Source: Epiperipatus broadwayi
Taxonomy: Eukaryota; Onychophora; Udeonychophora; Euonychophora; Peripatidae
Direction of reading: 5' to 3'
DNA: 64,000 nucleotides
Assembly (NCBI GenBank): GCA_028023455.1
Contig: JAQFVV010000012.1
Span: 6,484,499 to 6,548,498 of the forward strand
Below are positions 39,213-50,654 of this stretch, piece by piece; the first letter of the stretch is position 1; every line of letters begins with the position of its first letter. The position numbers were made by a program, and so were the translations under genes. Under the pieces are notes generated by a model. It was not told the origin of the DNA. It searched no databases and worked only from the letters and a program-made list of their open reading frames with translations.

Positions 39213-40254
39213 TATTTAAATTTTAATAATAATTAAGAATCACTCCACTACACATGCACTGGATGGATTTAAACATTTAATGAATACTCTTCTTTCCAAA
39301 CACAAGATAAAGTCTTTTGAAAAGATAGAATGAATCCACTCTATCTTTTTAACCTAAGCTTATAGGCAAATCTTATGCATTTGGAAATGAGAGCATGATG
39401 ATATTAAATAACCACTTTCAATTTCTTTTACTATGTTTTTAATGAATGGCACCTGCAAAATTTTTACAATTTATAATACATCATGATTAGATGAAATGTT
39501 AAACATATACAATGAATTATTTATTTATATAGTGCTACATTTTTAATCTGTAATAATAATTAGGGATTACTCCATTACACTTACGCTGGATAGAGTTAAA
39601 CATTTAATGAACACTCTTCTTTCCAAACACAATATGTATAGGCAAATCTTAAACATTTGGAAATGAGAATGTGAAGATGTCTTCATGTTCCCATTTTCAC
39701 TTACTTAGGATTTGCCTATACGTATATACTTAGGTTAAAAAGATAGAGTGGACTCATTCTATCTTTTCAAAAGACTTTACTTTATGTTTGGAAAGAAGAA
39801 TATTCATTAAATGTTTAAATCTATTCAGCACATGTATAATGGAGTAATTTCTAATTATTATTACAGATTAAAAACATAGTACTACATAAATAAATAACTT
39901 GTTATATATGTTTAATATTTCATCTAATAATGATGTTTTGTAAATTGTAAAAAAATTTCAGGCATCATTCATTAAAAACATAGTAAAAGGAATTGAAAGT
40001 GATTATTTAATTTCTTCATGCTCTCATTTCCAAATGTTTAAGACTTTCCTATACATGTACGCTTAGGTTAAAAGGATAAAGTGAATTCGTTCTATCTTTT
40101 TAAAAGACTTTATCTTGTGTTTGGAAAAAAAAGAATTCATTAAATGTTTTAATGTATACAGTACATGTGTAATAGAGTGATCTCTAATTATTAATACAGA
40201 TTATGAACATAGCACTATATAAATAAATAACTCAATATATATTTAAATTTTAAT
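39213..40254 (+). mobile_element. Palindromic dimer element F4 with 15-bp duplication
   Basis: It is flanked by TATTTAAATTTTAAT at 39213-39227 and 40240-40254. Unit 1 starts at about 39228 and unit 2 at about 39555 in tandem (period 327 bp, anchored on CATTTAATGA at 39274 and 39601). The centre is at about 39680 (GAAGATGTCTTC), followed by two inverted units. Each unit has CTCTTCTTTCCAAACACAA, a short hairpin of AGATAGA/TCTATCT type, and ATAGGCAAATCT ... GAGCATGA as in F3. The right end has the unpaired tail GCACTATATAAATAAATAAC next to the duplication. The flanking repeat is AT-only, so taken alone it is weaker than those of F1-F3. Confidence 0.8.
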
Positions 40255-40604
40255 TTAAAAAAATATCTGAATATAGAATGCATTTTTATAATAAAAAAAA
40301 ATTTTTTTTTAATAAATCTGTTAAATATTTAATGATTTTCATTCATTACTTTTCTCATTTACACAATTATGTAACAACTATTTAAAGTATTTAAAAATTC
40401 TGCCTGATTGCAGGTCTAATATAAGTAGCCAACAAAGTGCTATGTTCAAGTAATTATAATAGTGATTATTATCGACAATTTTAGAGAATTTTCTCTTTAT
40501 CATGAGTTCTATGAATGTTTCAGTTATCCAAAATTAATGAAATAATAAATAAATTATAAAAAAATATTAATAAAAAATTTTTTTATACTATATATTTTAA
40601 TTCT
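40255..40604. other. AT-rich spacer, no gene seen
   Basis: No feature is recognised. Confidence 0.5.
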
Positions 40605-40768
40605 TTGTTCACAATCATGTATCGTATATATCAAATGTAACCATGACATCAACCAGTCGACTGCAAGGTTTCTAGAAGTTAATTATTTGTTCATAATCAT
40701 GTATCATATATATCAAGCATGGCCAAGACATTGACCAGTCAGCAAAGTCGATCATAAAGCTGACATAA
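40605..40768. repeat. Tandem duplication, period 82 bp
   Basis: TTGTTCACAATCATGTATCG (40605) and TTGTTCATAATCATGTATCA (40687) begin two diverged copies. Both continue through TATATATCAA and GACCAGTC/AACCAGTC. Confidence 0.75.
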
Positions 40769-41692
40769 ACATTGACAAATTATAGTGATCAATTCAGAGC
40801 TGATTTGAATATAATAAAAAATAAAAAAAGGAAAAATTCAAAATTATTCTCATTTAAATATAGTTAAATTTAAAATAATACCTGTTGTTATTGTTGAATC
40901 CAAAAACAAACCCAGGTTAGAAGAAGCTGGAAAGAGTTAAATTATTTTTATGTAATGCTAGAGCTAAAATTTTTAGAAATATTTAATTGCCATTTTCCTG
41001 AGAAGAAAAGAAAATAACTAGAGAAACAGGGATTTTCATGAACTGATTTTAAAGCAAAAAAGTTGTGAACTTTTTAAAACACTTCATATAGTAATTTAAT
41101 AAATATTTTATAAAGCAACATGGACAAATTGTAATACTAGAGGGAGGTGATGTAATTTAATAGTAGTCATATAAAATGTCTTCAACAGTTCGTATCTTAC
41201 TGAAAAAAATTCATCAGTTCATATCTTCTAAAAACTTCAATATTTCTGAGTACTTAAAAAGCCCTTATAAAAAAAACACCAATTCATATGTACATTCTAA
41301 AAAAAATAATACTTTGAACAATTACTTTTTTTCATTTTAGTTTTTGTTATGGCAAAAATAACATTTTTTTTCTGGTTTCCAGTTCAAAGTCCAGAAAACT
41401 TATACCAAAAAAGTTGCTCCCAATATCTAAAAGGTTGGCCACCCGTGGTATATATAATACTGATATTATATGTAATAAATTGAATTCGTATATTCTTCAA
41501 AGTGCTGTCTACAAAAATATTTTGTCCATTGCCACATTCATCCTTACAGGTTATATATTTTAAACTCAACTAACTTCAATGAATATCATAGAAAAGATGT
41601 GTATTTTATAAATTTCAGCATTTATATATGTATGTGTATACACATATAGAAATGTGTGTGCATTAAATAAGCATATTTTGTACTGCAGTTCA
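40769..41692. other. AT-rich spacer, no gene seen
   Basis: A lone AAGGTTGGCCACCCGTG at about 41430-41446 resembles a hAT-type terminus, but no partner end was found. Confidence 0.45.
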
Positions 41693-41850
41693 CTATTGTT
41701 CATAAACAACAATATAATAATAGGAAATCATTTATCATGAATATAAAAGGAATACTGTATAATATTTAGAGCTATTGTTCATAAACAACAATATAATAAT
41801 AGGAAATCATTTATCATGAATATAAAAGGAATACTGTATAATATTTAGAG
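41693..41850. repeat. Perfect 79-bp tandem duplication
   Basis: Two identical copies start CTATTGTTCATAAACAACAA at 41693 and at 41772. No mismatch is seen, so it is a recent duplication or an assembly artefact. Confidence 0.95.
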
Positions 41851-42232
41851 CTATGTCTTAAACTTTATAATCAGTTGTTTACATCATTAAAAAATGTCTG
41901 TACTGCCATTTTTAAATATTTTATATAATGGCATTGCTACATATATAATAAAACATGTCTTAAGGATAGTAAAATCCACTTTATTCATTTTAAAGTATAT
42001 TAAATATAAATTAATAAATATCCATTTTATCTAATCACATCACAAAATAACTATTATTTACTGAAATATTTTTTTTTAAATATAAAAAATATCAGATCTT
42101 TTTTGGATGACTTTTTAAATCCTTTCTATTTGTGTATATTGTAATAGAAAAAGATGGCTCCCAATAAGGATGTTAGACTTTTACATTTTGACCACATATT
42201 GAGGCTTTTTCTGAAGAGAAAATAGCTGTGAC
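41851..42232. other. AT-rich spacer, no gene seen
   Basis: No feature is recognised. Confidence 0.5.
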
Positions 42233-44500
42233 ATTTTCATCATCATCATCATCAACAACCATTAACAATCCACTGCAGGATGAAGGTCTCTCCAAGTTCA
42301 ATCCATCTTCTCTGATCTTTAGCTTCTCTTCGCCACATCACCCCTGCACATTTTCTTATTTCATCCATCCATTTCACATGTGATCTCTTTCTGTGTCTTT
42401 TACAATCTCTTGAAATCCAGTTTAATATTTCAATTGTCCATCTATTATCATCTCTTTTAGCAATATGTTCAGCCCAACTTCAGTCTTTTAAATTTTTTAA
42501 TGAGGTCAGTAACACCTGTTTGTTCTCTTACCCATATATTGCATTTTCGAACCTTCTTGTTACTCTCCCAATATGCATCTTTCCATACTTCTTTGAGTGG
42601 TCTGAAGTCACTGTATTGCTCTTCTATTAAGTGTTCAAGTCTCAGATCTATAAGTAAAAACTGGTAAAACACATTTATTAATAACCTTCCTTTTCAAACA
42701 CATAGGCATGTTTCCTTTTAGTATCAAGTTATTTCTATCAAAAGCACTCCAACCAAGTTTAATTCTAATTCTATGATTAATTTCATCCATTATGTTTCCA
42801 TTTGTATTAATAATATGACCAAGGTATTTGTAACTGTTAACTTCTTCTAACTCATCATAATCAACCTTTATTTTCATATTTTGAGAAAATCCATTAAACA
42901 TTATTTTAGTCTTTTTGACATTTATCTTTAGTCCTACTTTCATATGATAATTCCTGTAACATTTCCTGCAGCTCTAAAGCATTATTTGCAAAAACAACTA
43001 CATCATCTGCAAAATATAAATGACTTAAATAATCTCCATTTACTTTCACTCCTTTAGCTTTCCATTTTAATCCACAAAATACTTCTTGCAGCACTGCTGT
43101 AAAAAGTTTTGAAGATATGGAGTCACCCTGTCCTACACCCTTCTCAATGTTTACTTTCCTAGTATCATTATGTAATCTAATTGTTGCTGTTGCATTTTTA
43201 TAAATATTGTTTAAAATATGACAATATCCTGGATCTATACCTTGATGATCCAATCAATGCTTTAATCACTGAAGAAATGTTTATAGAATCAAATGTCTTT
43301 TCATAATCTACAAATCCAAAGCATAATGGCAACTCATATTCATTTTTCCTTTCTATAACTTTTCTCAATACCTGGATATGATCTACTGTACTAAAACCAC
43401 TTTTAAATCCAACTTGTTCTCTTGTTTTGTGGAAATCCAATGTTCTCTGTAGATGAGTTATAATTATCTTGGTAAAAATTTTGTATAAAACTGATAAAAG
43501 GCTGATAGGTCTGTAATTTATAATATCTTTATCACTATTTTTAAATATTAATATTAATACTGTATTCTTCCAATGGTACATCTTTATCATTTAGACATTT
43601 GGTATATAACTTTACTAAAAAAAATTCTATTTCTTCACCTGGAGCCTTTCCTTTCTTCATACATTTAATTGCATGTCTTCTTCATTTAAAATGCTAGTCA
43701 ATTCGGAAAATGTAATAGATATAGGAGGTACTTGTTTTTTATTACTATATAATTCTTGATAGAAGTCTTCTGCCCATTTCATGATGTCATCTCTCTTTTT
43801 AGTAATAATTCCATCTTTTTTTCTTATTGCAGATATAAATTTCCTACCAATATCAAAATGTTGTTTTACACTCTTGAGACTTTTATTCTCTTCTACAGTT
43901 TTCCTTACTAGTTCACAGTTATACTTTCTTATATCGTTTTCAACTCTTTTCCACACCATTTTACAAAATTTGAGATATTCAATCCTTTTTAATGCATCAT
44001 TTTTGTATATCTTCATATTCCTTCTTTTCTTCATAAATTCTTTATACTCAGTAGAAATTTTATTGGTCAATTGCTGCTTTTTTCTACAAGCTATCTTTGT
44101 TGCAGTTTTTAAAAGTGTATCAGTTATTTTCATATTAATTTCATTCAAATCTGAATCATGTTCAAAATCTACTAATACTTGAAACTGATTTGTAAGTTCT
44201 AATTTAAATTCATTATAATGTTTCTGAAGAATAGAAATATTAACTGTAAATATTGTTTTTCTTAATAATTTTTGTCTATCTAGTTTTGCATTAACACATA
44301 TCTTACATTTTACTAATTGATGATCACTTCTTGTGTTAAATTTATTAAGAACATTACAATCTTGAAATATGTATTTTTTGTTAGTCAAAATATAATCCAA
44401 TTCTGCTGTGTTTTCATTTGGATGCTTCCATGTCCATTTCCTTTTAACATTTTTCTCAAAAAAAGAATTCATAATATAAAGTTTTTCTTTTTCTGCAAAT
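42233..44500 (-). pseudogene. RTE-like LINE, longest copy (copy B)
   Basis: This is the best-preserved LINE of its family, 5'-truncated within the apurinic-endonuclease domain. The minus strand reads EKLYIMNSFFEKNVKR, KWTWKHP, ELDYILTNKK and the endonuclease RSDHQLVK (44472 downward). It continues with a linker (271 codons), then GKAPGEE, RT blocks INYRPISLLSVLYKIF, GFVDYEKTFDSI, GVGQGDSISSKLF and FADDVVVF (FADD at 43002-43013), and NKCVLPVF. The 3' end is an (ATC)-type tail at 42233-42255. Reading is broken into at least five frames (breaks near 43650, 43590, 43220, 42920 and 42650). Shared residues with copy A (YDELEEVN, EINHRI) show one family. Confidence 0.9.
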
Positions 44501-45190
44501 ATATATATATATTATTTTATTTAATAAAATTATAATGATGGTCATAATCCAGATCCCATTTTATTTGAAAATGCAGTACAATTATCTCTTTGATGGTAAT
44601 TATATTTTCTGTATATTTTAATCATTCTATATTATACAAAACTTTTTCCCAGTTAGCATGACTATTTCAGCTGAGCATTAAATATGAGTATTTAGAATAA
44701 TGAATTGCACATTCATAATTATGTTTAACTAAATAAATGCATACCATGTAGATAAGATGTACACGTGTATATAAATAGATATTAAAAATAGTTTTTTTAA
44801 TAATGATAACAACTTCATTAAATAATAAACTAAATGTTAATATCATAAATGTTACATGTCTACAATAACGATAAAGTTTGAACTGATGCACTCAACAAGT
44901 ATATATTCACCCCTTCATTAAAAATTATATTTTAATGCCTGCTTTTTATTCATTAATTTATTTTAAATTTCTAAAACAGTAATTTAGAAATATCAAAATT
45001 TGTCTTGAATATTAATCCAATACATAGCATGGCAAAAAATAATAATATAATTAATTTTCTGAAAAGTGAAGAAATAAAAATAATATGGCAGATAAACAGG
45101 GAAAATCGCATTTGTTAATCCTTAGTCTGGAATTAAAATCTGAGTTTGATAGGTTTTAGATATATAAATATTTTCAAGCAATTTTATCAA
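44501..45190. other. AT-rich spacer, no gene seen
   Basis: No feature is recognised. Confidence 0.5.
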
Positions 45191-45290
45191 GCTTTGGTGG
45201 TCAAGTGGTCAGCACAGCTGCCTTACAAGCAGCTGTCCCGGGTGTACGGGTTTGCTTCCCGGCTGATGCTTTGAGACATGAAAAAAAAAA
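45191..45290 (+). mobile_element. tRNA-derived SINE, most complete copy
   Basis: The tRNA-like head has an A box (TGGTCAAGTGGTCAGC), an anticodon arm GCTGC-CTTACAA-GCAGC (anticodon position TAC) and a B box (GGGTTTGCTTCCCGG). It is followed by the family tail GATGCTTTGAGACATG and poly-A. The acceptor stem does not close and there is no terminator after the tRNA part, so this is a SINE and not a tRNA gene. No clear target duplication was found. Confidence 0.85.
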
Positions 45291-46235
45291 GTCTTTGGTA
45301 GTCAATATAGTTAGCCATTTAATGATGAACAGAATTGGAAATATTCCTATCTAGAGAATAAAGAAATTTGCAGAACTATCTATGGAAGATAAGAGTATAT
45401 TTATTTTTATCTTTAGAAATAAAATGGAGAGCTCAACTCTTTCATACTAAGAAATGTTTTCTGATAAATTAGTTTAAATAAATGTGGTTGACTCAGATTC
45501 AAACACTTTCTGGGAGTTCTAACGAGAAATGTTCCTCCTAAACAGAAATATTGAGATCGGTGGACTTTGGTATTCAAATATTACTTGGTTTTTGAAGCAG
45601 CTGACTATAATGTCAATCAATATTATTAAATATTTTATTGAGAACTTGGATAAAACCAGGAGGCTCTAAAAAAAATATCAAAAGAAAACGTTTATTTCTC
45701 TTATTAGAAGTATCACTAATAATGACAACGGAAGTTACCTTATTGCAGATGTATATATTTAACTTTTGAGTTTACTTTCAAATGCCTTTATTTGTGTCTC
45801 AAGACGATTCAAGAGGCATAAGTTTTACAATGCAATCAACAAGAATCATTACAAAGAAATTTAGGGAGTGTCGGTGCGTGTCAAGCGCATCCGCACCCAT
45901 ACACTTGATTCAATGCATATGATTTTGAACATTCAAGTATAAATGTATGGATAGGTGAGTGGGTTATTAATAGTTCCAGAAGTGCAGTGACACAAAATTC
46001 ACCTGCCCCTCCAGACTTACACACATAAACCCAACTTCTTATGCTGAAATTATTGTTCACAAACTGTCCAATTACACATGTCCATTTCTCCATTAGTTAT
46101 TTGGAGACAAAAATGTTGTTATATTAACAGCAATGTTACACTTTCAGAACACTTCTATTCGTGTCTCATTATTATTTGGGGCCATAGCTTGAAAGAAACA
46201 AGGCAACTGCTTCAGTTGCAGTGGGAATATTGTCC
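45291..46235. other. Spacer, no gene supported
   Basis: 45850-46200 is moderately GC-rich and carries a 70-codon minus-strand frame (MEKWTCVIGQFVNNNF, 46093 down to 45881) without a domain I know. It may be an unrecognised repeat. Confidence 0.4.
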
Positions 46236-46379
46236 TTGGATTGTCTAATTGTATAAGTCTATTTCACCATTTGAGCATTCCCAGTACTGTTATAAATGAG
46301 AAGGTGTTTGGATTGTCCAATTGTACAAGTCTATTTCACCATTAAAGCTCTCCCAGTTCTGTTATAAATGGCTTTATAG
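46236..46379. repeat. Tandem duplication, period 72 bp
   Basis: TTGGATTGTCTAATTGTATA (46236) and TTGGATTGTCCAATTGTACA (46308) begin two diverged copies. Both contain AAGTCTATTTCACCATT and CTGTTATAAATG. Confidence 0.85.
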
Positions 46380-47330
46380 GTATATATGCTTATTTCTTGG
46401 TTTGCATGGCATACCACTTGTAGAGCAGTCACTTTCCCTTCTATCTATTCCTAATTTTTTATTAATTTGTTCAGGCTTAACTACCTTCATTTCCTAGGAT
46501 TTATCATCATGATATGTTAGTGCTCTTTGGACTGTTATAATTTCTAATTACTAATATATCGATTTATTTATTATGTAAGGTAAGCATAAATTGTAAACAT
46601 TCTAATGTTGTTGTTGTTTTTTTTTTTTTTTTAAGAAAGTAAAACAACTGCTGCGTTCATATTCGATTCTAAAACTCTGTCACTCAAAAATAATACATTA
46701 TCTAAACTGAAATAAACAAAATAAAATATAGATAGCAAAAAATATATTTTGATATGTAATAGTAAAAAAAACTTTTAAACAAAAGTAGAAATAATGTTTG
46801 CAGCAGACATTATTAGCTTCTCGCTGAAGCATAGGAAGAGATGTCGGCAGTAAATTATTCTCTGTCAAAAATGATTAGCATATGTTTATATTCACTAATA
46901 AATAACAAGTAAAATTTGAATTTTAACTAATCTGTCATCATAAATAAATATGCAAATATCTTTTAAAATATGATTTTATAATAAATTATTAGATTTTGAG
47001 AGCAAAATATGATTTGTTTAAAATTTATTTTAAAAAAAATTAATAAAAAACAAACCAGATTTAACTATCATATAATTTATTAACATTCCAAACAAATTAT
47101 GTAAAGTAAAATATTGAATGAGAAATTGAAAATATAAAAAAGTATACATGTCGTGCATATGTAAGCTGTGCATATAAATATATTACTTATTTTATTACCT
47201 ATCTGTGACAGTATATATATTCTTATGAATATCTCATGATCTTTAAAAGTTTTCATTTAAGATCATTTAAACCAGCAAAACATCACATGATTACCATTTC
47301 CTATGCTTAGACAAGCTATTATTAGCAGTA
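46380..47330. other. AT-rich spacer, no gene seen
   Basis: No feature is recognised. Confidence 0.5.
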
Positions 47331-47580
47331 GAAAACTCTCCACACCATAGTGCCACTTAGTCTGAACTTTAGTAATCAATAGATGCTGGCATGTTTGTGC
47401 ATAAAATCCTCATCTACTGCATATTCATCTAATATCCACAGATTAGTTTTCAGCTTGTGACTTTCATTAGAGAATAGTTTTGGATCTGAAAGCACTGACC
47501 TAGATCATAGGATCTAATGCAACCTTCCAGCAGCCATCTTTTTTTATCTATTTAGTTAACTATAATGCTAGGAATTTTTA
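47331..47580 (+). repeat. Repeat S2, full-type copy
   Basis: The first 110 bp match the left arm and loop of the foldback at 32436 (ATAGTGCCACTTAGTC, GTGCATAAAATCCTC). The rest (CTTTCATTAGAGAATAG ... ATCTAATGCAACCTTCCAGC) matches 54165-54390. Confidence 0.75.
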
Positions 47581-48180
47581 CTTTTGAGTCCCTACATTCA
47601 CTGCTAAAAGGTCCATAAATTTTTATAATTAGACCTTAGCAACCATTAAGTATGAGATTGCTTTCCAGTTCAACATTCACTGGTCAATTCATAGCTGAGA
47701 AAAACATAAAAAAGAGCCTCTTTAAATTAGAAATTAAATTTTAAAAAACTTAAATAAATATTCACAAATTTAAATTTTGTTTCTTGTTGTGATATAAATG
47801 AAGACCAGAAAGAATTCTAGAAAGACCATACTGATTGAGACAAATAACAATACAAGCTATGAGATGTTAAAATAGATGCTTCACTACTGATAACTTACTT
47901 TCCAGCTGAAATTTGTAGCACAACGTTTCAGTCTGCATTTTTAGTGGACTGATATTTTTAAAATAACATTTTGCCTATGTTTCTCTGATTTTTAGTTCTT
48001 CCCAATTTTATTAACTTCATTTCTAACTTGTTTTGTTCTTATGTTATGAAATTCTTTTTTTTTTGTCATTGTTTTAATAATTAATCACATCATTTATTGC
48101 TTGAGTGTTTGTAAGAATTGGAGCACCAGAAGTGAAATTATCCAGACATTATATCAAGTCACACAGACCAGTAATATCAT
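47581..48180. other. AT-rich spacer, no gene seen
   Basis: No feature is recognised. Confidence 0.5.
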
Positions 48181-48650
48181 CATCATTATTAGTAGTAGTT
48201 GTAACAGTAGTAGTAATAGTAGTTGTAGTAGTAGTAGTGGTGGTGATAATAGGTGGTAGTAGGAAGAGTAGTATCATACTATTTATACCTCTCTTTATCA
48301 ATATTCTTTATTTATATCAAACTAAAAGTTTCAACTATCCTGCAGTCATCATCAGAGCTCTTCACAATCCTATTTCTAAATAGTTGTTTGGAAATAGGAT
48401 TGTGAGAAGCTTTGATGGTGATTGCAGGACAATCAAAACTGTTATTTTGATATAAATAATAAGTATTGATAAAGTATTTAAGAAAGGTGTAAATGGTATG
48501 ATGTGTTAAAGTCCAAATCAATACATAGAAAAAGGAAGAAGAAAATTATATTACTTCCATAAGGAGTAGTAGTAGTGGTAGTGATGATATTGGTAATGGT
48601 CCATGGTAGTAGTAATAATTGCAATAGTAGTACTTGTAGTAGTAGGTTTC
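48181..48650. repeat. GTA-type microsatellites flanking a palindrome
   Basis: Imperfect (AGT/GTA)n lies at about 48190-48265 and again, same strand, at about 48560-48645. Between them, 48271-48505 is a palindrome with arms of about 110 bp. TATCCTGCAGTCATCATC pairs with GATGGTGATTGCAGGACA, and CACAATCCTATTTC pairs with GAAATAGGATTGTG. The simplest reading is a foldback element inserted in a GTA-type array. Confidence 0.75.
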
Positions 48651-48879
48651 AGCATTGCATAGATGGGCCTGCAAAGATTACAGTGGCAATCTTTTTTCCC
48701 TTGGCTTTAAATAGTTCAATATTTAAAGTTACATCAATCATTTGTAATCTATATTTAACTATTAAAGTTTCTAAATTATTAATGCATCTGCAAAACTTAA
48801 GTTCTATCTTCAGGTTGCTAGAGCATAGTTCAATATATAAAAACTGACAACATTAACCATTGCACAGTTGTTTGTATCA
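48651..48879. other. Spacer, no gene seen
   Basis: This may include the eroded 3' end of the LINE that follows on the minus strand. No poly-A or simple tail is clear. Confidence 0.4.
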
Positions 48880-50189
48880 TTTTGAATTAGAGGATTGCTG
48901 GTTGCTTGAGAAGAGATCAAGTTGCCACATTATGTCTGGAGGAGTAATTCTGGAATCACTAGCCTTAACTTACTTAAATTTGTTCATAAATGTTGATGGA
49001 TATCACCTGGTATTATTTCTTAGAATAGATATACGTTGAGTACATCAAAATGTATATAGAATAAATGTATTAGCTCAAACTGTGGGTGAGGTAGACTTTG
49101 ATATGATCTTGTTATTTTTTGAATTAAGAGTTTTGATTGCCATTGTGAATTTTGTTCATGGCTTGACATAAATAGAAAATATGTTTCTGTGTTTCTTCAG
49201 CTCCATGGCACAGTCCACAGAATGGATCAATGTGTTTGTACAGCTGTCAGTATCTGATAAAATATGAGGTAGATAAGGCATGCAGATTAAGTCGGATTAT
49301 AAAAGCAAGTAATTTTGGCTCAAGTGACCATCTCCAGAATTTGTGTAATAGTTGTTTGCTGTTGATTGCTAACATGGGAGAATTTAGAGTAGAAAAAGAG
49401 TTGGGGTATAGTAAGGTGTATTTATTAACAGGATGTAGAGGTATTTGAAAATGTATACTTTGTGCTGACTTAATAAAAGATGCAAGGAATCCAGACATTG
49501 CTAAAGACTTAAGAGTAGGTGTTATGGATATTAGACACTGAAGTTTACTGAAGAAACTAAAAGTAGAGAAGTAGATTAACTATCCTCTGAATTCTGAGCT
49601 TTCAAGGTTATGAAGTCCCAATCCAATCCATTTTGAGTAGATAGTTGACTAAGCTGTTTATGCGATATGAAAACTATCTTCCTTTCCCACAGAAGCTTGT
49701 TGCAAAGGAAGGAAATGATGTAAAAACTTTTATGAATTTAATTATTGGTGTGTAATAATTTGTTATTGTTAGAACAAGTATATCAAACAATTGAATTTTT
49801 GAATAGATGGAAAGATATGCTTTGGATAAGGAAGTAGTAATTTTTAGTAGGTGATCCTGAAATTTATTTTGTACATTTTGCCTCATTCCATGTGCCCCCA
49901 AATAAAATGGCAAGCCAAGAAATGTGATGGGTTATTCTTTAAAGATTTTTGTGGTGTATTGGTATACAATATGCAGCAGTTTTGTTAAGATTGCACTTTC
50001 GTTTGTGAATGGATGTGTAGTTTTGAAGCATTTTTGGAAGCAATGGCAGTTGTTTGTATGAAGGGAGGAAGACGGATATGTCATCCATGTATGCAATATA
50101 TATGGTGAACTGTTTTCTGTGGAGAATTTAGATACCAGTTATTTTCTGCTGAATTTGTATTAGAAGAAGATTGCAGACATTGAGTCATA

Positions 50190-50625
50190 TACCACATGCC
50201 TTAATTTAATAAGCTTGTATTACAAATGTTATATAAAGAGTGTGCCAATAGCTCTTAACAAACTTTTCAGAATTGTCAGTGAGGCACTAGGATATTTAAG
50301 CATTAGATTTAAAATACCAAGTCAAGCCAAGCACTTTATTTAATGGTTAACTATTAAGTAAAAAATCTGAAAGTTTCAGAAATCCATATGTCTTCAAATC
50401 TGACTATCTAATTTAAATAGCCATATAGGATTGAATTAAGTTCAGATACACCATATATTAATAGCTTTAGCAATTAAAATTGCCAAAGTCTTAAGAGCAA
50501 TAACAGTAATTGTAAGGAAATCAAGTCAAATACCACATGACAATTTAATAAGATTGTATTACAAATGTTATATAATGAGCATACCAATAGCTCATAACAA
50601 GCTTTTCAGAATAACTCTATCCTCA
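50190..50625 (-). repeat. R1-type repeat and duplicated segment within the LINE
   Basis: TTGTATTACAAATGTTATAT with its surroundings occurs at 50214 and again at 50550, as a direct repeat of about 90 bp. Between them lies R1-like sequence (TTCAGATACACCATATATTA; compare 19960-20000). The arrangement looks like an insertion with duplication, or an unequal exchange, in the RT region of the LINE relic. Confidence 0.55.
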
Positions 50626-50630
50626 GACTG

Positions 50631-50654
50631 GTTTCTAGTTCTGGCTTTCATCAG
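50631..50654 (-). ncRNA. Hammerhead-like core, degenerate
   Basis: The minus strand reads CTGATGAAAGCCAGAACTAG followed by AAAC, so CTGATGA and GAAAC enclose a short, imperfect stem II. This spacing matches minimal hammerheads of Penelope-like elements. The flanking stems were not demonstrable by eye. Confidence 0.3.

Noticed and set aside
41428-41446. AAGGTTGGCCACCCGTG resembling a hAT terminus
   Set aside because: No matching inverted end or 8-bp duplication nearby. One short word is not enough to call an element.
43781-44535. Plus-strand open frames of 133 and 72 codons
   Set aside because: Antisense shadows of the LINE coding strand, hydrophobic and without motif.
45191-45290. Possible functional tRNA with TAC anticodon
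   Set aside because: The acceptor stem does not pair, there is no Pol III terminator, and the sequence ends in the SINE family tail and poly-A.
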